From assembly GCA_037576195.1 (NCBI GenBank), contig CM075104.1, positions 21,592,211 through 21,656,210 on the forward strand: DNA of 64,000 bases, given 5' to 3'. Each line of letters begins with the position of its first letter. Positions within the stretch are counted from its first letter, which is position 1. The notes below the pieces were generated by a model. The model was not told the DNA's origin. It was given only the letters and a program-made list of their open reading frames with translations, and did no database searches. The translations under genes and the position numbers were made by a program. The DNA comes from Phytoseiulus persimilis (lineage: Eukaryota > Arthropoda > Arachnida > Mesostigmata > Phytoseiidae). Positions 12,734 through 21,773 of this stretch are shown one piece after another.

Positions 12734-13429
12734 TCAATAAGGTCGCCATGTGGAAGGAGCGGCGGCGTTCGCGGGGACGGGAGCGGCAGCCACAGTCTTC
12801 AGTGCGAGGGGGTAAGCGTTGTGTACGGCCGCTGCGGCAACCGAGGTAGCGATTCCGGGCACGTTGATGTTGAAAGAAGCTTGGAACCCAACGCCAGCTG
12901 CAACGTAGTCAACGCGGCGGGCCATTCCTCGGGCGTCAGAGATGGGCTAGGATTCTTGTTGTTGTGGGGGTCGGAGACTTCGTGTCGGGACTGCTCCGTT
13001 CCGTATTCATCAACTGACTCGTAACCGAACTCGTGAGGCTGGGGAGCAGAAGCGGTCCCAGCCTCGGTCATAACGGGGGCAGTAGCCTTTTTTTCCATAA
13101 TATGGCAGGTGGAGAAATCCCTTACCCGAGTATTGAGGTGTGGCCTCAAAACACCCCCCCCCCCCTATCGCGACCCAGGGTATGAGCCAGTAGCCTTGTG
13201 AGCCAAGAAAGATCCAGGAGCGTAGCGGGTGTCGACGGGGTCAGCGAGACCTACAGCGTTGTCAGCAACCATGGCCACAGAGACAACGACGATCTGAAAG
13301 AATGAATTTAGTCCTCCAAATAATGATCTGCCCAAGCGAATTATTTCCACCCTGGGACGCCAATCAGTGAAGGTTTCTCAGTGATATTCCGAACCGCTCA
13401 AACATCGTGCAGAGTACCTTTGCGAGCCT
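12734..13429 (-). pseudogene. Decayed RR cuticle protein gene
   Basis: The exon 1 remnant is 13418-13429 and reads AGG CTC GCA AAG where intact paralogues read ATG TTC GCC AAG, so the start codon is lost. The following GTACT donor and the acceptor before 13293 (CTTTCAG) are still visible. Exon 2 begins like the others (IVVVSVAM against VIVASAAV) but soon meets an in-frame TAG beside a C12 tract (13154-13165). The chitin-binding core is recognisable (FGYESVDEYG, QSRHEVSD, then RRVDYVA and GFQAS). It is broken by a net 4-bp loss after the HNNKN segment, so the two halves lie in different frames. Three independent lesions make function very unlikely. The parent was probably one of the cuticle genes in this window or a close relative. 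Confidence 0.85.
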
Positions 13430-14201
13430 TTTCACGGCTTATCACTTACTTCTGTCGGGCAGCGTTTTCGGATGCTTTTTTCGACGAAAAGCGAGAGCAA
13501 AATTCGACCACGCCCGATCTTGAGTACACGCGGGGTCAACGTTCATATTGTTGAGGACTGGTGGAGATTCGCGCTGAACTTGTTACCAATCGCCATGAAA
13601 CGGAAGCAGCGCTTTTCTTGAGAGTAAGTCCAGGTCCTGTCGTCGCCAACAGACGATCATATTTGGTGGAGAGAAAAGACTGCCTCGCCATCGTTCACGG
13701 GAGCTTCTGTTTCAGAGGAACACTCACCACTGACGATTTTTCAAGTGTTTCATTGGACGTGTCCAATACGAGTCATTCACCGCTTGGGGATCAATCTTAT
13801 TGGGAATTTCTGGGGATAACCTGCTAGGAGAGTGAGGAATAATTTCATTGGACGTAGCTACTTTCTTATCATAGCTTTCCAGTTATGAATATTGTGTGCG
13901 TTCAGAGGCCGTAAAAGCAGGAGGATTCGGGCGAGGTGGGATTTCTTAATAAGTTGATGAAGGATCTCGCATCCTTCGGTGGGCTCGGGAGATAGGTGTT
14001 CCGAACAGTCTGTCCGGTGATGAGTACCGCCGAAATGTGGTAGAAGGTTCCAAAAAGGGGAATTATGGCAACTCAGTTATTGGCTTAACGACTGTCCCTA
14101 GATGTTTAGCGAGGCTACCCCGATCTCCGACACACACTGAGGGATGATATAGGGACTGGGCGGTGGAATAACAAGTACACTGTACAAGCATCATGTATAG
14201 C
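13430..14201. other. Spacer up to retrotransposon insertion site
   Basis: No supported gene. The last five bases (ATAGC, 14197-14201) are the left copy of the retrotransposon's target-site duplication. Confidence 0.5.
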
Positions 14202-14506
14202 TGTTACGAATGCTTAAAGTGGCATCGTAGGTATCAATGATTTCTAATAAAGAGTCCCGGCTCCGAACCTCTTCTCGCTCGGCTCTCTCGCTGGGATGCC
14301 GTTGGGTTCCTCCTCTCCCGTCCGTGGAAGCCGACGGAGAGCCCGACGTGCATCTCAGACACACACAGTCAAACTGTCGAGACCATCGCGTCTCCCGCCC
14401 AGCCGACCGAGAAAGCAGGTTTGGAGTTGGCTCGCTACCTTCTCACACTCCGGCTTTTCCTTGTGTGTTCCAGTCTACCGTACCTGGTCCCTGCCGGTCG
14501 GTAACA
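14202..14506 (+). repeat. 5' LTR of BEL/Pao element
   Basis: This is a 305-bp direct repeat bounded by TGTTAC and GTAACA, nearly identical to 21469-21773. It holds AATAAA at 14246-14251. Confidence 0.95.
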
Positions 14507-14937
14507 TTGGTGTCAGACTGTAAGAGCCGCGCCCCGTCGCCGCTTCATCCTGCATCCCGATCAACGAATCGGCAAGTCACGACTCGTGCCCGCGTCCCAG
14601 CGGCGCAAAATCTTCGAAGTAATCCCAGCAGCAGGGCCATCCCGCACGATCCAGTGCGCGTCCCCTCCTCACAACGTCGACCCAGACGTATTCTTCGCCG
14701 GAAAGTTATCACACTCCGCGCTCCAACCCGGTCAACGTACCGCAACCATCTCGCGCGCGCCCCGCCGCGAGCTCAAAAGCTGAGTAGACTCATTTCGCAC
14801 CGGGATCTAAGCTCGATCAGGCCCCGCCACAACCCTGATCAATCGCCCGTGCCCAGCGACCGAACCTGGTCGATTTTTTTGTCTACAGCCGGAATTCTCC
14901 TAACGTCGTTCGCAACCCAGTCTAAGTCAAATCCGCA
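14507..14937 (+). promoter_or_regulatory. Retrotransposon leader with putative primer-binding site
   Basis: TTGGTGTCAGACTG directly abuts the 5' LTR, where a tRNA primer-binding site is expected. The priming tRNA was not identified. The rest is an untranslated leader up to the gag start codon; an open frame crossing it from the LTR is probably incidental. Confidence 0.5.
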
Positions 14938-17900
14938 ATGGATGACAAAGGGGACAGCGATAAAGGTGACGAAACATTCACGGCAGCCATTGCCGAAAGC
15001 TCAGAAAGTAACCAGATCTTTCTTGAGAGGCAAACGCTGACCCTTAGGCGCAGCCGATTTACAAGAATCGCCTCCAGCGCCGAAGTTCTTGACGAGCAGA
15101 CGGAACATTCCCTCGCACAGCTCAAAATCGCACAACGCTTGGCACATTCGCTCGACAAAGCGTTTGCGGAATTGACCGAAGCGTTCACCCGTCTCACTGC
15201 GTCCCCGGCCATCATGGCCGACAGGAAGAAGATCCAGGCAGAATTTGCCAAACACGAGCAGTACTCCGAGAAAATGGACACAGTCGCGGAGAGCCTGCAA
15301 AGAAGAATCGACGAGCTGAAGGAGTTCCTCGGCATTCAGTCGACTCCAGGTAACACCCTCCAGCAGGAGACCTCACAAAATCAGTTCCAGATGGACCCCG
15401 AGACCCAACTCGACGAGCAGTGTCTTCAGAACGCCGCGGAGGAACCCAGCCCGACCTACTCCGAGGCCACTCAACAATACAGCGGACCCGGAGCAGACTC
15501 CTATATAGACATCGCCCCAGGTTCGAGCCCCGGAGTGCCAGCCACGTCCAGTCCCAATCCCGAGGTACCACAACAGGCGTTCCCACAACCAATCTACGTG
15601 GCACGCGACCCTGCGGCCTCCGTCCCCAGGTTCAACGGCGACCCGGTGCGCTGGGACGAGTTTTGGCACCTTTTCCAGTACTACGTCGACTCCAAACCAT
15701 TGGAAGTGACGGAGAAGTGCCGAATCCTCAAGAACGCACTCGTCGGTAAAGCGGCAAGACCAGTTTACCACCTCAAAATTTGTGCCGAAAACTACGAGTT
15801 GATGAAGGAAATCGCGCAGAAAGAGTTCCAGGACAACACCCAAGCCCGACGGACCCACGTGAGGAAGATCCACGACCTGTGCCGATCAAAGGACCTTCAC
15901 AGAGACGATAAGTTGCTCGATTTCGTTACCTCCCTCAAGCAGCACATGCAATCTCTGGTAATGTTAGGATTCGATTACGCATCGCTTACGGCGACCTTAT
16001 CACCCACCGTTCTCGAGGCGCTCCCCAGGAGCTACGTCAAAAAATTCAACGCCGCCTGGTGTGAGCAGCTCGCGCGGGGAGATCACTGCGAATTAGAACT
16101 GTTGATGAATTTTCTAGAACGCGAGGCCGACCTGATCAAGAAATGTGAAAGGTTAGGCAGAAACTACGAGGGTCAAAGCCATCAGCAAAACCGTAGAGGT
16201 CAGAATTCAAAAAACGGCCACAATTCGCGTCCAGACGAACAGAAACCGGAATACAATCAGAGATCGCAGTACTCTTTCGCCGGCGCCGTCGGATCGGTTG
16301 ACCACTCCTGCATTTTTTGCGCAAAAGATCATGCCAGCTCAAAGTGTTCAAAGAGAATGTCAAACGAGGAGAGACGACGAACGGCGGAATCGAAAAACGC
16401 GTGCTTGAGGTGTCTTCGACGCAATCACTCAGCCCAAAAATGCCGAGCGCGCGTCCCCAATTGCTCAGTCTGCAACGGCAGGCATTCGAGCTTAGTGTGC
16501 TCCCGGCAAAGAGAGCAACGGCCCGCGGATGAAGTGGTGGTGGCGTCCCCCTGCCTCCCGCTGCCCTCCGGAGACGCCGCGAAGAGCGCCTTCCTCCAGA
16601 CGGGCTATGTGTGGGTCAGCGCGGGCAAAAACCGCAAAACCATCTGCAGAGCCATCCTCGATCCGGGTAGCCAAGTTTCCATAGTCTCGGACAGGATAGT
16701 ACAATTGCTGAGGTTGAGCCCGGTAGAGCAAAGACTCACCAGTTTCCACGGAGTAGCCGGAAGTGTGTCGGACGGCCAAAAACTAAGCTTAGTCGAATTC
16801 AAAATCAGGAGTCGGTTCTCTCGCGCCGCGATTTCAGCGCGTTGCCTCGCAGTACCCAAGGTGATCGAGGGCATCCTGCCCAGGGCCGTACTGAGCGAGC
16901 CAATGCCGGAGCTGGCGGACGAGAGACTCGACTCATTCCCAGATGAGATAGACCTTCTCCTCGGCGCCGACGTACTTCCATACGTCTACCGCGGCACATA
17001 CAAAAAAATGGGCAGTCTCTTGGCGCAGCCAACCATCTTCGGATGGTTCCTATGGGGTAGCGACGGTCTGAATCAATTCGGCAACTCGGTTGTCACGTCG
17101 TTGGGTGTCATCAAGTCAGTGCGCGAAAGCAGTCAGTCATCGAGCCTAACGAACAAGCCAAAAGACAGCGCGGAATCATTGGAGTTTCTATGGGAGAACG
17201 AGCTGCTCGGAATCGAGCGGGCGGAATCCGACGACGACGCGGCATCAGCGGAAAAAATGGACAGCTTCTTTAGACAAACGGTGAAACGCACCGAAGCAGG
17301 CCGCTACATCGTGTCACTCCCTTTCAAGGCCAACTTGAACACGCTGGGAGACAACCAGAAACTAGCGTACTCCAGATTAATTCAATTCATTAAACAAGCA
17401 ACCAAGTCCCCTAAGCTTCTAGCGGCGGTCGACGCCGAGATCAAAAAATATATCGACGCAGGCTACGCCCAGATCGCGCCACCCAGGCAACCAGGCGAGC
17501 AAGCGCATTACCTCCCAATCCTCGCAGTCGCCAAAAAAGCATTCGCAGACTCGCCAGAATTCAAGGTGCGAGTCGTCAAAGACGGCGGCTCGAGAAGCAT
17601 GGACGAGGCGTCACTCAACGACTGCATGGAGCAAGGGCCTTCCCTCCTTCCCTGCATCATCAAGGTGTTGACCAATTTCAGGAGAAAACCTATTGTGCTC
17701 AACACAGACATCAAAGCTGCGTTTATGCAGTTTCTCGTCACAAAGCCACATCGCACGTACATGCGATTCTACTGGCCTCTGGGCATCGCGGAAAATCCGA
17801 ACGCTCCAATCAAAGAGTTTTGGTCCACAGTTCTGGATTTCGGAATCGTTGCAGCTCCTTGGCTATCCTGTGCAGGCATCCGATACCATCTCGACAGCGA

Positions 17901-20565
17901 GATCGCCAGCCAGCCAGAGCACGCCCCGGTCTTAGCGGAAGTCAGAGACTCTGTTTACAGGGACGACGTTTCAGTCGGAAGTGACAGCGTCGCTGAAGCA
18001 AAAAAAACCGTCGCGCTGCTAGTCGACACGTTCAAGCGAGGACACTTTCCGCTAGCCAAATGGGCAACGAATAACGAAGAAGTAGCAGATTTCATAGCAA
18101 AATTCACCAACACGCCTAGAGCGGATGTGATGTGCGGCCTAACCGACATCAAGTTTCTCGGCGTTCCTTGGGATCAAGTGACAGACCGGCTCCACATTCA
18201 ACCGGACGCGGTCAAAGACGCCCTGGTGTCGGGTCCACCTACCAAAAGAAAGTTGCTGAAAGGCCTCAGCGCGCTGTTCGATCCACTAGGGATCATAGCT
18301 CCAATAGCTATTAATTTCAAAATTCTCTGTCAGGCAGCATGGCAAGCAAAGCTCGGTTGGGACACAGTGTGGACCGGAGAGTTAGTAGAGCGGTACGCGT
18401 CGGCGGCAGCGAACCTCGACTTTGTGAAGAACATTCGAGTCGAACGCTGTCTATGCAACAGCAGATCTCCCAATACAATCCGAGAACTTCACATATTCGC
18501 CGACGCTTCATTGGCGGCCTACGCGTGCTGTGCGTACCTACGCGAGTACGCGGAAGGCAACCCCAAATCGGTCTCAGTCCGTTTCCTTTTCGCCAAAGCC
18601 AGGGTGGCACCCCTGAAAGACAAGCACACAATACACCGCCTCGAGTTAATCGCAGCGGTCCTGAGCGCGAAAATCGCTAGGAAACTCATCGACATCATCC
18701 CAGAGAAGCTACATCGCGTACACTATTACTCCGACAACTCCGCGACTCTGCATTGGATTCGAGATCCAAAACCGGATCGCTGGAAAACATTTGTCGCGAA
18801 TAGAGTCAAACAAATCAGAGAGCTTTCAGACCCCCAGGATTGGTTCTACGTGAGAACAGCCGAAAACCCCGCTGATCTCGCGTCGCGCGGATCAGCTCTC
18901 GACAAGGAAAATTTACAACAGTTCTGGCTCAGGGGCCCACCTTGGCTGGAAGCTCTCGAGCAACCGGAGACGCATGATCTAAACAAATCCGACCTGAACG
19001 ACTGCGCAGCTGAACGTAAGGTGGATTCGATCATGTCGTTGGTTGTAAAAACATCTTTCAGGCCTCTCTTCTGGAAGGATTTGTCTTCATGGACCAAAGC
19101 ACTCAGAGTCACCGCGTACGTACTCCGGTTCCCAGACGCAGCCAGAGGTCGTAAACACCATTCGACAACAGCAATCAGCGCGGACGAACTGAAGACAGCC
19201 GAATCACAACTTCTCAAGAATATACAAAGTTGTCACTTCCAGTCAGAGCTCGCAAATCAAGGCGAGAAGATCCCGAGAGCAAGCCCGCTCCACCAGCTCC
19301 GGCTGTTCGTCGCTGAAGACGGATTCCTCCGCTGCCGCTCAAGGATGGAGAAGTCGCCAAGCATGAGCTTCGACGAAAAATTCCCAATCCTCCTGCCGCA
19401 CGACGAGCATCTGGTCGCTTTGCTGGTACACCACATCCACGCCTCTGAGTGCCTTCACACGGGCGGGATCGCCAACGTGCTGCACCACCTCCGGGCAAGG
19501 TTCTTTGTGCTACGCGCAAGGGCCTTGTGCCGCTCGGTCGTGCACAGCTGCAAGACATGCGTAAGATACAACGCTCGGCCGGCATCCCTCCCAGTACCAC
19601 CTCTCCCATCCTTCCGCGTGGAGGAATCAGCACCTTTCACGGCCACCGGCATAGACTTCCTCGGACCGATTTGGATCAAGAGGAACGAAGAGAAGGTGAA
19701 ATCATACGTATTGCTCTTCACATGCGCGGTCACTCGAGCGATCCGGCTCGAGCTTGTGGCAGATATGTCTGCCGAGGAGTTTCTCCTGGCACTACGCCGT
19801 TTTTTGAGCCGCAACCCAGCGCTCCAGAGGTTAATTTCAGATAACGCAAGAACCTTCAAACGGGCCGAAAGGGAGCTCGATCTTCTGTTCAAGCACGCCC
19901 GTCAGGCGGAAGTTGGCGATTTCCTGGCCCGAAGGAAGATAACATGGCAGTACGGCACGGAGAAGGCAGCCTGGTCGAACGGATTCTTTGAGCGTTGCGT
20001 GCAAATGGTTAAGCGACCATTGAGGAAAGTCCTTGGCACCCTAGCGCTTCGGTTCCGGGAATCGGAGACAGTCTTGACCGAGATTGAGAAGGTCGTCAAC
20101 GACAGGCCTATTTCGGCAATCATCTCGGACGCGAACGAACCCAGAGCCCTCTCCCCAGCAAACCTTCTGTACGGTTACAATTCACAGGCAGGACTACCGG
20201 ACTCGAAGCAAATCATCAAAGAAGCAGAGGCTGCGACGGCGATCGTCTTCTCCGAGAGGTGGCGTCGGCAGCAAGCCACGCTCCGCGGATTCTGGAAAAC
20301 ATTTCACGTCGAGTACCTCCAACATCTGCGATCCAACCACTTCGCCACCCCGGCGCGCGATCGCCCACTCAGAGCCGGCGACGTGTGCCTCCTGCACTCA
20401 GCCGACTCCTCCAGAGCCTACTGGCCGCTTTGCGTGGTGGAGTCCCTTCACGGCGGGGAGGGAACCGATCGTCGCCATCGATCGTGTTGGATCCGCACGG
20501 CCGAGGGCAAGCGCTTGCGCCGTCCCATTCAGTTGCTGTACCCGCTAGAAGTGCGCAACTACTAA
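14938..20565 (+). CDS. BEL/Pao gag-pol polyprotein
   Basis: This is a single 1875-residue frame. A gag-like DUF1759-type region lies at about residues 230-355 (VPRFNGDPVRWDEFW). Two zinc knuckles start near residue 489 (CLRCLRRNHSAQKC, then CSVCNGRHSSLVC). An aspartic protease of the DUF1758 type lies near 572 (AILDPGSQ). Reverse transcriptase lies at about 920-1010, with NTDIKAAF and the catalytic box YRDD, where YVDD is more usual for Pao elements. RNase H starts near 1185 (IFADASLAAYACC, later YYSDNSATLHWI). Integrase has an HHCC finger near 1500 ending SCKTC. Its acidic triad sits in GIDFLGP, ISDNAR and NGFFERC; 49 residues separate the last two, a long gap of the kind seen in Pao integrases. 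The frame has no stop or frameshift, so the element may encode active enzymes. The start codon was chosen because the leader before it shows no homology. Confidence 0.93.
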   Translation: MDDKGDSDKGDETFTAAIAESSESNQIFLERQTLTLRRSRFTRIASSAEVLDEQTEHSLAQLKIAQRLAHSLDKAFAELTEAFTRLTASPAIMADRKKIQAEFAKHEQYSEKMDTVAESLQRRIDELKEFLGIQSTPGNTLQQETSQNQFQMDPETQLDEQCLQNAAEEPSPTYSEATQQYSGPGADSYIDIAPGSSPGVPATSSPNPEVPQQAFPQPIYVARDPAASVPRFNGDPVRWDEFWHLFQYYVDSKPLEVTEKCRILKNALVGKAARPVYHLKICAENYELMKEIAQKEFQDNTQARRTHVRKIHDLCRSKDLHRDDKLLDFVTSLKQHMQSLVMLGFDYASLTATLSPTVLEALPRSYVKKFNAAWCEQLARGDHCELELLMNFLEREADLIKKCERLGRNYEGQSHQQNRRGQNSKNGHNSRPDEQKPEYNQRSQYSFAGAVGSVDHSCIFCAKDHASSKCSKRMSNEERRRTAESKNACLRCLRRNHSAQKCRARVPNCSVCNGRHSSLVCSRQREQRPADEVVVASPCLPLPSGDAAKSAFLQTGYVWVSAGKNRKTICRAILDPGSQVSIVSDRIVQLLRLSPVEQRLTSFHGVAGSVSDGQKLSLVEFKIRSRFSRAAISARCLAVPKVIEGILPRAVLSEPMPELADERLDSFPDEIDLLLGADVLPYVYRGTYKKMGSLLAQPTIFGWFLWGSDGLNQFGNSVVTSLGVIKSVRESSQSSSLTNKPKDSAESLEFLWENELLGIERAESDDDAASAEKMDSFFRQTVKRTEAGRYIVSLPFKANLNTLGDNQKLAYSRLIQFIKQATKSPKLLAAVDAEIKKYIDAGYAQIAPPRQPGEQAHYLPILAVAKKAFADSPEFKVRVVKDGGSRSMDEASLNDCMEQGPSLLPCIIKVLTNFRRKPIVLNTDIKAAFMQFLVTKPHRTYMRFYWPLGIAENPNAPIKEFWSTVLDFGIVAAPWLSCAGIRYHLDSEIASQPEHAPVLAEVRDSVYRDDVSVGSDSVAEAKKTVALLVDTFKRGHFPLAKWATNNEEVADFIAKFTNTPRADVMCGLTDIKFLGVPWDQVTDRLHIQPDAVKDALVSGPPTKRKLLKGLSALFDPLGIIAPIAINFKILCQAAWQAKLGWDTVWTGELVERYASAAANLDFVKNIRVERCLCNSRSPNTIRELHIFADASLAAYACCAYLREYAEGNPKSVSVRFLFAKARVAPLKDKHTIHRLELIAAVLSAKIARKLIDIIPEKLHRVHYYSDNSATLHWIRDPKPDRWKTFVANRVKQIRELSDPQDWFYVRTAENPADLASRGSALDKENLQQFWLRGPPWLEALEQPETHDLNKSDLNDCAAERKVDSIMSLVVKTSFRPLFWKDLSSWTKALRVTAYVLRFPDAARGRKHHSTTAISADELKTAESQLLKNIQSCHFQSELANQGEKIPRASPLHQLRLFVAEDGFLRCRSRMEKSPSMSFDEKFPILLPHDEHLVALLVHHIHASECLHTGGIANVLHHLRARFFVLRARALCRSVVHSCKTCVRYNARPASLPVPPLPSFRVEESAPFTATGIDFLGPIWIKRNEEKVKSYVLLFTCAVTRAIRLELVADMSAEEFLLALRRFLSRNPALQRLISDNARTFKRAERELDLLFKHARQAEVGDFLARRKITWQYGTEKAAWSNGFFERCVQMVKRPLRKVLGTLALRFRESETVLTEIEKVVNDRPISAIISDANEPRALSPANLLYGYNSQAGLPDSKQIIKEAEAATAIVFSERWRRQQATLRGFWKTFHVEYLQHLRSNHFATPARDRPLRAGDVCLLHSADSSRAYWPLCVVESLHGGEGTDRRHRSCWIRTAEGKRLRRPIQLLYPLEVRNY

Positions 20566-21468
20566 TCATATTTTTCGATATTTAGTCGGCCCTCCGGGAC
20601 GGGCAGTGCCGCGTCGCCATCATCGGGCCTAGGTATACCTAAGATAAATAAAAAAAATAAATGAGGCCCGCACCTCAGGCCTGACGGAGGTCGGTGTCAA
20701 ACCGACCGACCGTCAGCCGCAGGGCGGCCTCAAAACCGGCCAGCCATATTTCAGGCTGGGCGGATCGTCGGCTGGGCCGACTCAAGGCGAGGTATTTGGC
20801 CCGCTCCTCAGCGGCGAGCGTCAGCCAAGCTGACCCTGCGAGCGCACGGGCCTCCTCCGCCGAGAGCCCGGCCACCTCCGGGTTGTGAACCCGCAGCCAC
20901 AGCAGAAGCACCCCCGTGGGGGAACTGGCGAAAGATCGACTGCGTCGAGTGGAGCGGTCCATCGCGTAATGAAAAATAATCGTCGTACCCTTTCGATCCC
21001 TAGAGTTCAGGCGGGAGAAAGAGTGCAGATATTCAGGTCACTTCGGCACATCCGGCTCACATCGAATGCGTTCGATCGGGCGTTGGCGTTCCGGATTCGT
21101 TCTCGACTCTCGGGAGCTGAAGCTAAAGTCGCGTCGTCTCTTCTCGTGAAATGCGCTCGTCCATAGGTAGGCTGCAGGGAGGTAACCGGAAAAGAGCTTC
21201 TTTCAGTGCTTGGTGGAACGCACCGCTCCCCGGACGCCCGGTTCCCGGCTGACGTCCTCACCACGGACACGCCGCCCCCTCCCCCGTGCCGGAACGGAAA
21301 AGCGTTTGCGACGCGCCGAGTCCCCGACGGTCGCGCAGAGTCCGCACCATCCGCATGTTCCCGCCATTGCACGAGCCCATTATTATGTACTCCGAGGTAG
21401 CGATCTGCGATCGCTCTCACCCCCCTCGGCCCTGGTTGTCATTTCGAGCGTACACGCTCCCGGGGGAA
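20566..21468. other. Retrotransposon region between pol and 3' LTR
   Basis: About 900 bp without plus-strand coding signal. AATAAA motifs on the plus strand lie near 20645 and 20656. An antisense ORF occupies 20675-20962. The region ends with the polypurine tract at about 21462-21468. Confidence 0.6.
20675..20962 (-). CDS. Antisense ORF inside retrotransposon, HMG-box-like
   Basis: A 95-codon ATG-to-TGA frame lies on the strand opposite gag-pol. Residues about 14-65 follow a single HMG-box pattern: helix 1 with hydrophobic and basic residues (PTGVLLLWLRVHNPEV), helix 2 starting at LSAEEARALAG with the conserved tryptophan in SAWLTL, and helix 3 starting EERAKYLAL then basic SRPSRR. The layout P..FL.F.R...P.LS..E....A..W..LS.EE...Y is that of HMG boxes, including the short boxes of insect sperm chromatin proteins (comparison from memory). 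The N-terminus is basic and serine-rich (MDRSTRRSRSF). About 30 residues after the box are unassigned. I see no promoter or intron for it. It is either a captured host gene or an element-encoded accessory protein; chance similarity in GC-rich DNA is the main alternative. Confidence 0.5.
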   Translation of the reverse strand: MDRSTRRSRSFASSPTGVLLLWLRVHNPEVAGLSAEEARALAGSAWLTLAAEERAKYLALSRPSRRSAQPEIWLAGFEAALRLTVGRFDTDLRQA

Positions 21469-21773
21469 TGTTACGAATGCTTAAAGTGGCATCGTAGGTA
21501 TCAATGATTTCTAATAAAGAGTCCCGGCTCCGAACCTCTTCTCGCTCGGCTCTCTCGCTGGGATGCCGTTGGGTTCCTCCTCTCCCGTCCGTGGAAGCCG
21601 ACGGAGAGCCCGACGTGCATCTCAGACACACACAGTCGAACTGTCGAGACCATCGCGTCTCCCGCCCAGCCGACCGAGAAAGCAGGTTTGGAGTTGGCTC
21701 GCTACCTTCTCACACTCCGGCTTTTCCTTGTGTGTTCTAGTCTACCGTACCTGGTCCCTGCCGGTCGGTAACA
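21469..21773 (+). repeat. 3' LTR of BEL/Pao element
   Basis: 305 bp, matching the 5' LTR except at two sites. It carries AATAAA at 21513-21518 as the likely polyadenylation signal. Confidence 0.95.

Larger units (their letters stand above)
14202..21773 (+). mobile_element. Complete BEL/Pao LTR retrotransposon, 7572 bp
   Basis: Two 305-bp LTRs start TGTTAC and end GTAACA. The flanks carry a perfect 5-bp target duplication ATAGC (14197-14201 and 21774-21778). A possible primer-binding site TTGGTGTCAGACTG follows the 5' LTR at 14507, and a purine tract GGGGGAA precedes the 3' LTR. One uninterrupted gag-pol frame fills 14938-20565. The LTRs differ at only two positions that I found (A/G in the ACACAGTC segment, C/T in the GTGTTC segment), so the insertion is recent. 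The domain order protease, RT, RNase H, integrase and the DUF1759-like gag place it in BEL/Pao. About 900 bp lie between pol and the 3' LTR, with an antisense ORF inside. Confidence 0.95.

Noticed and set aside
14237-15040. 267-codon ORF running from the 5' LTR into gag
   Set aside because: The LTR part is repeated in the 3' LTR and the frame overlaps the real gag start; no homology.
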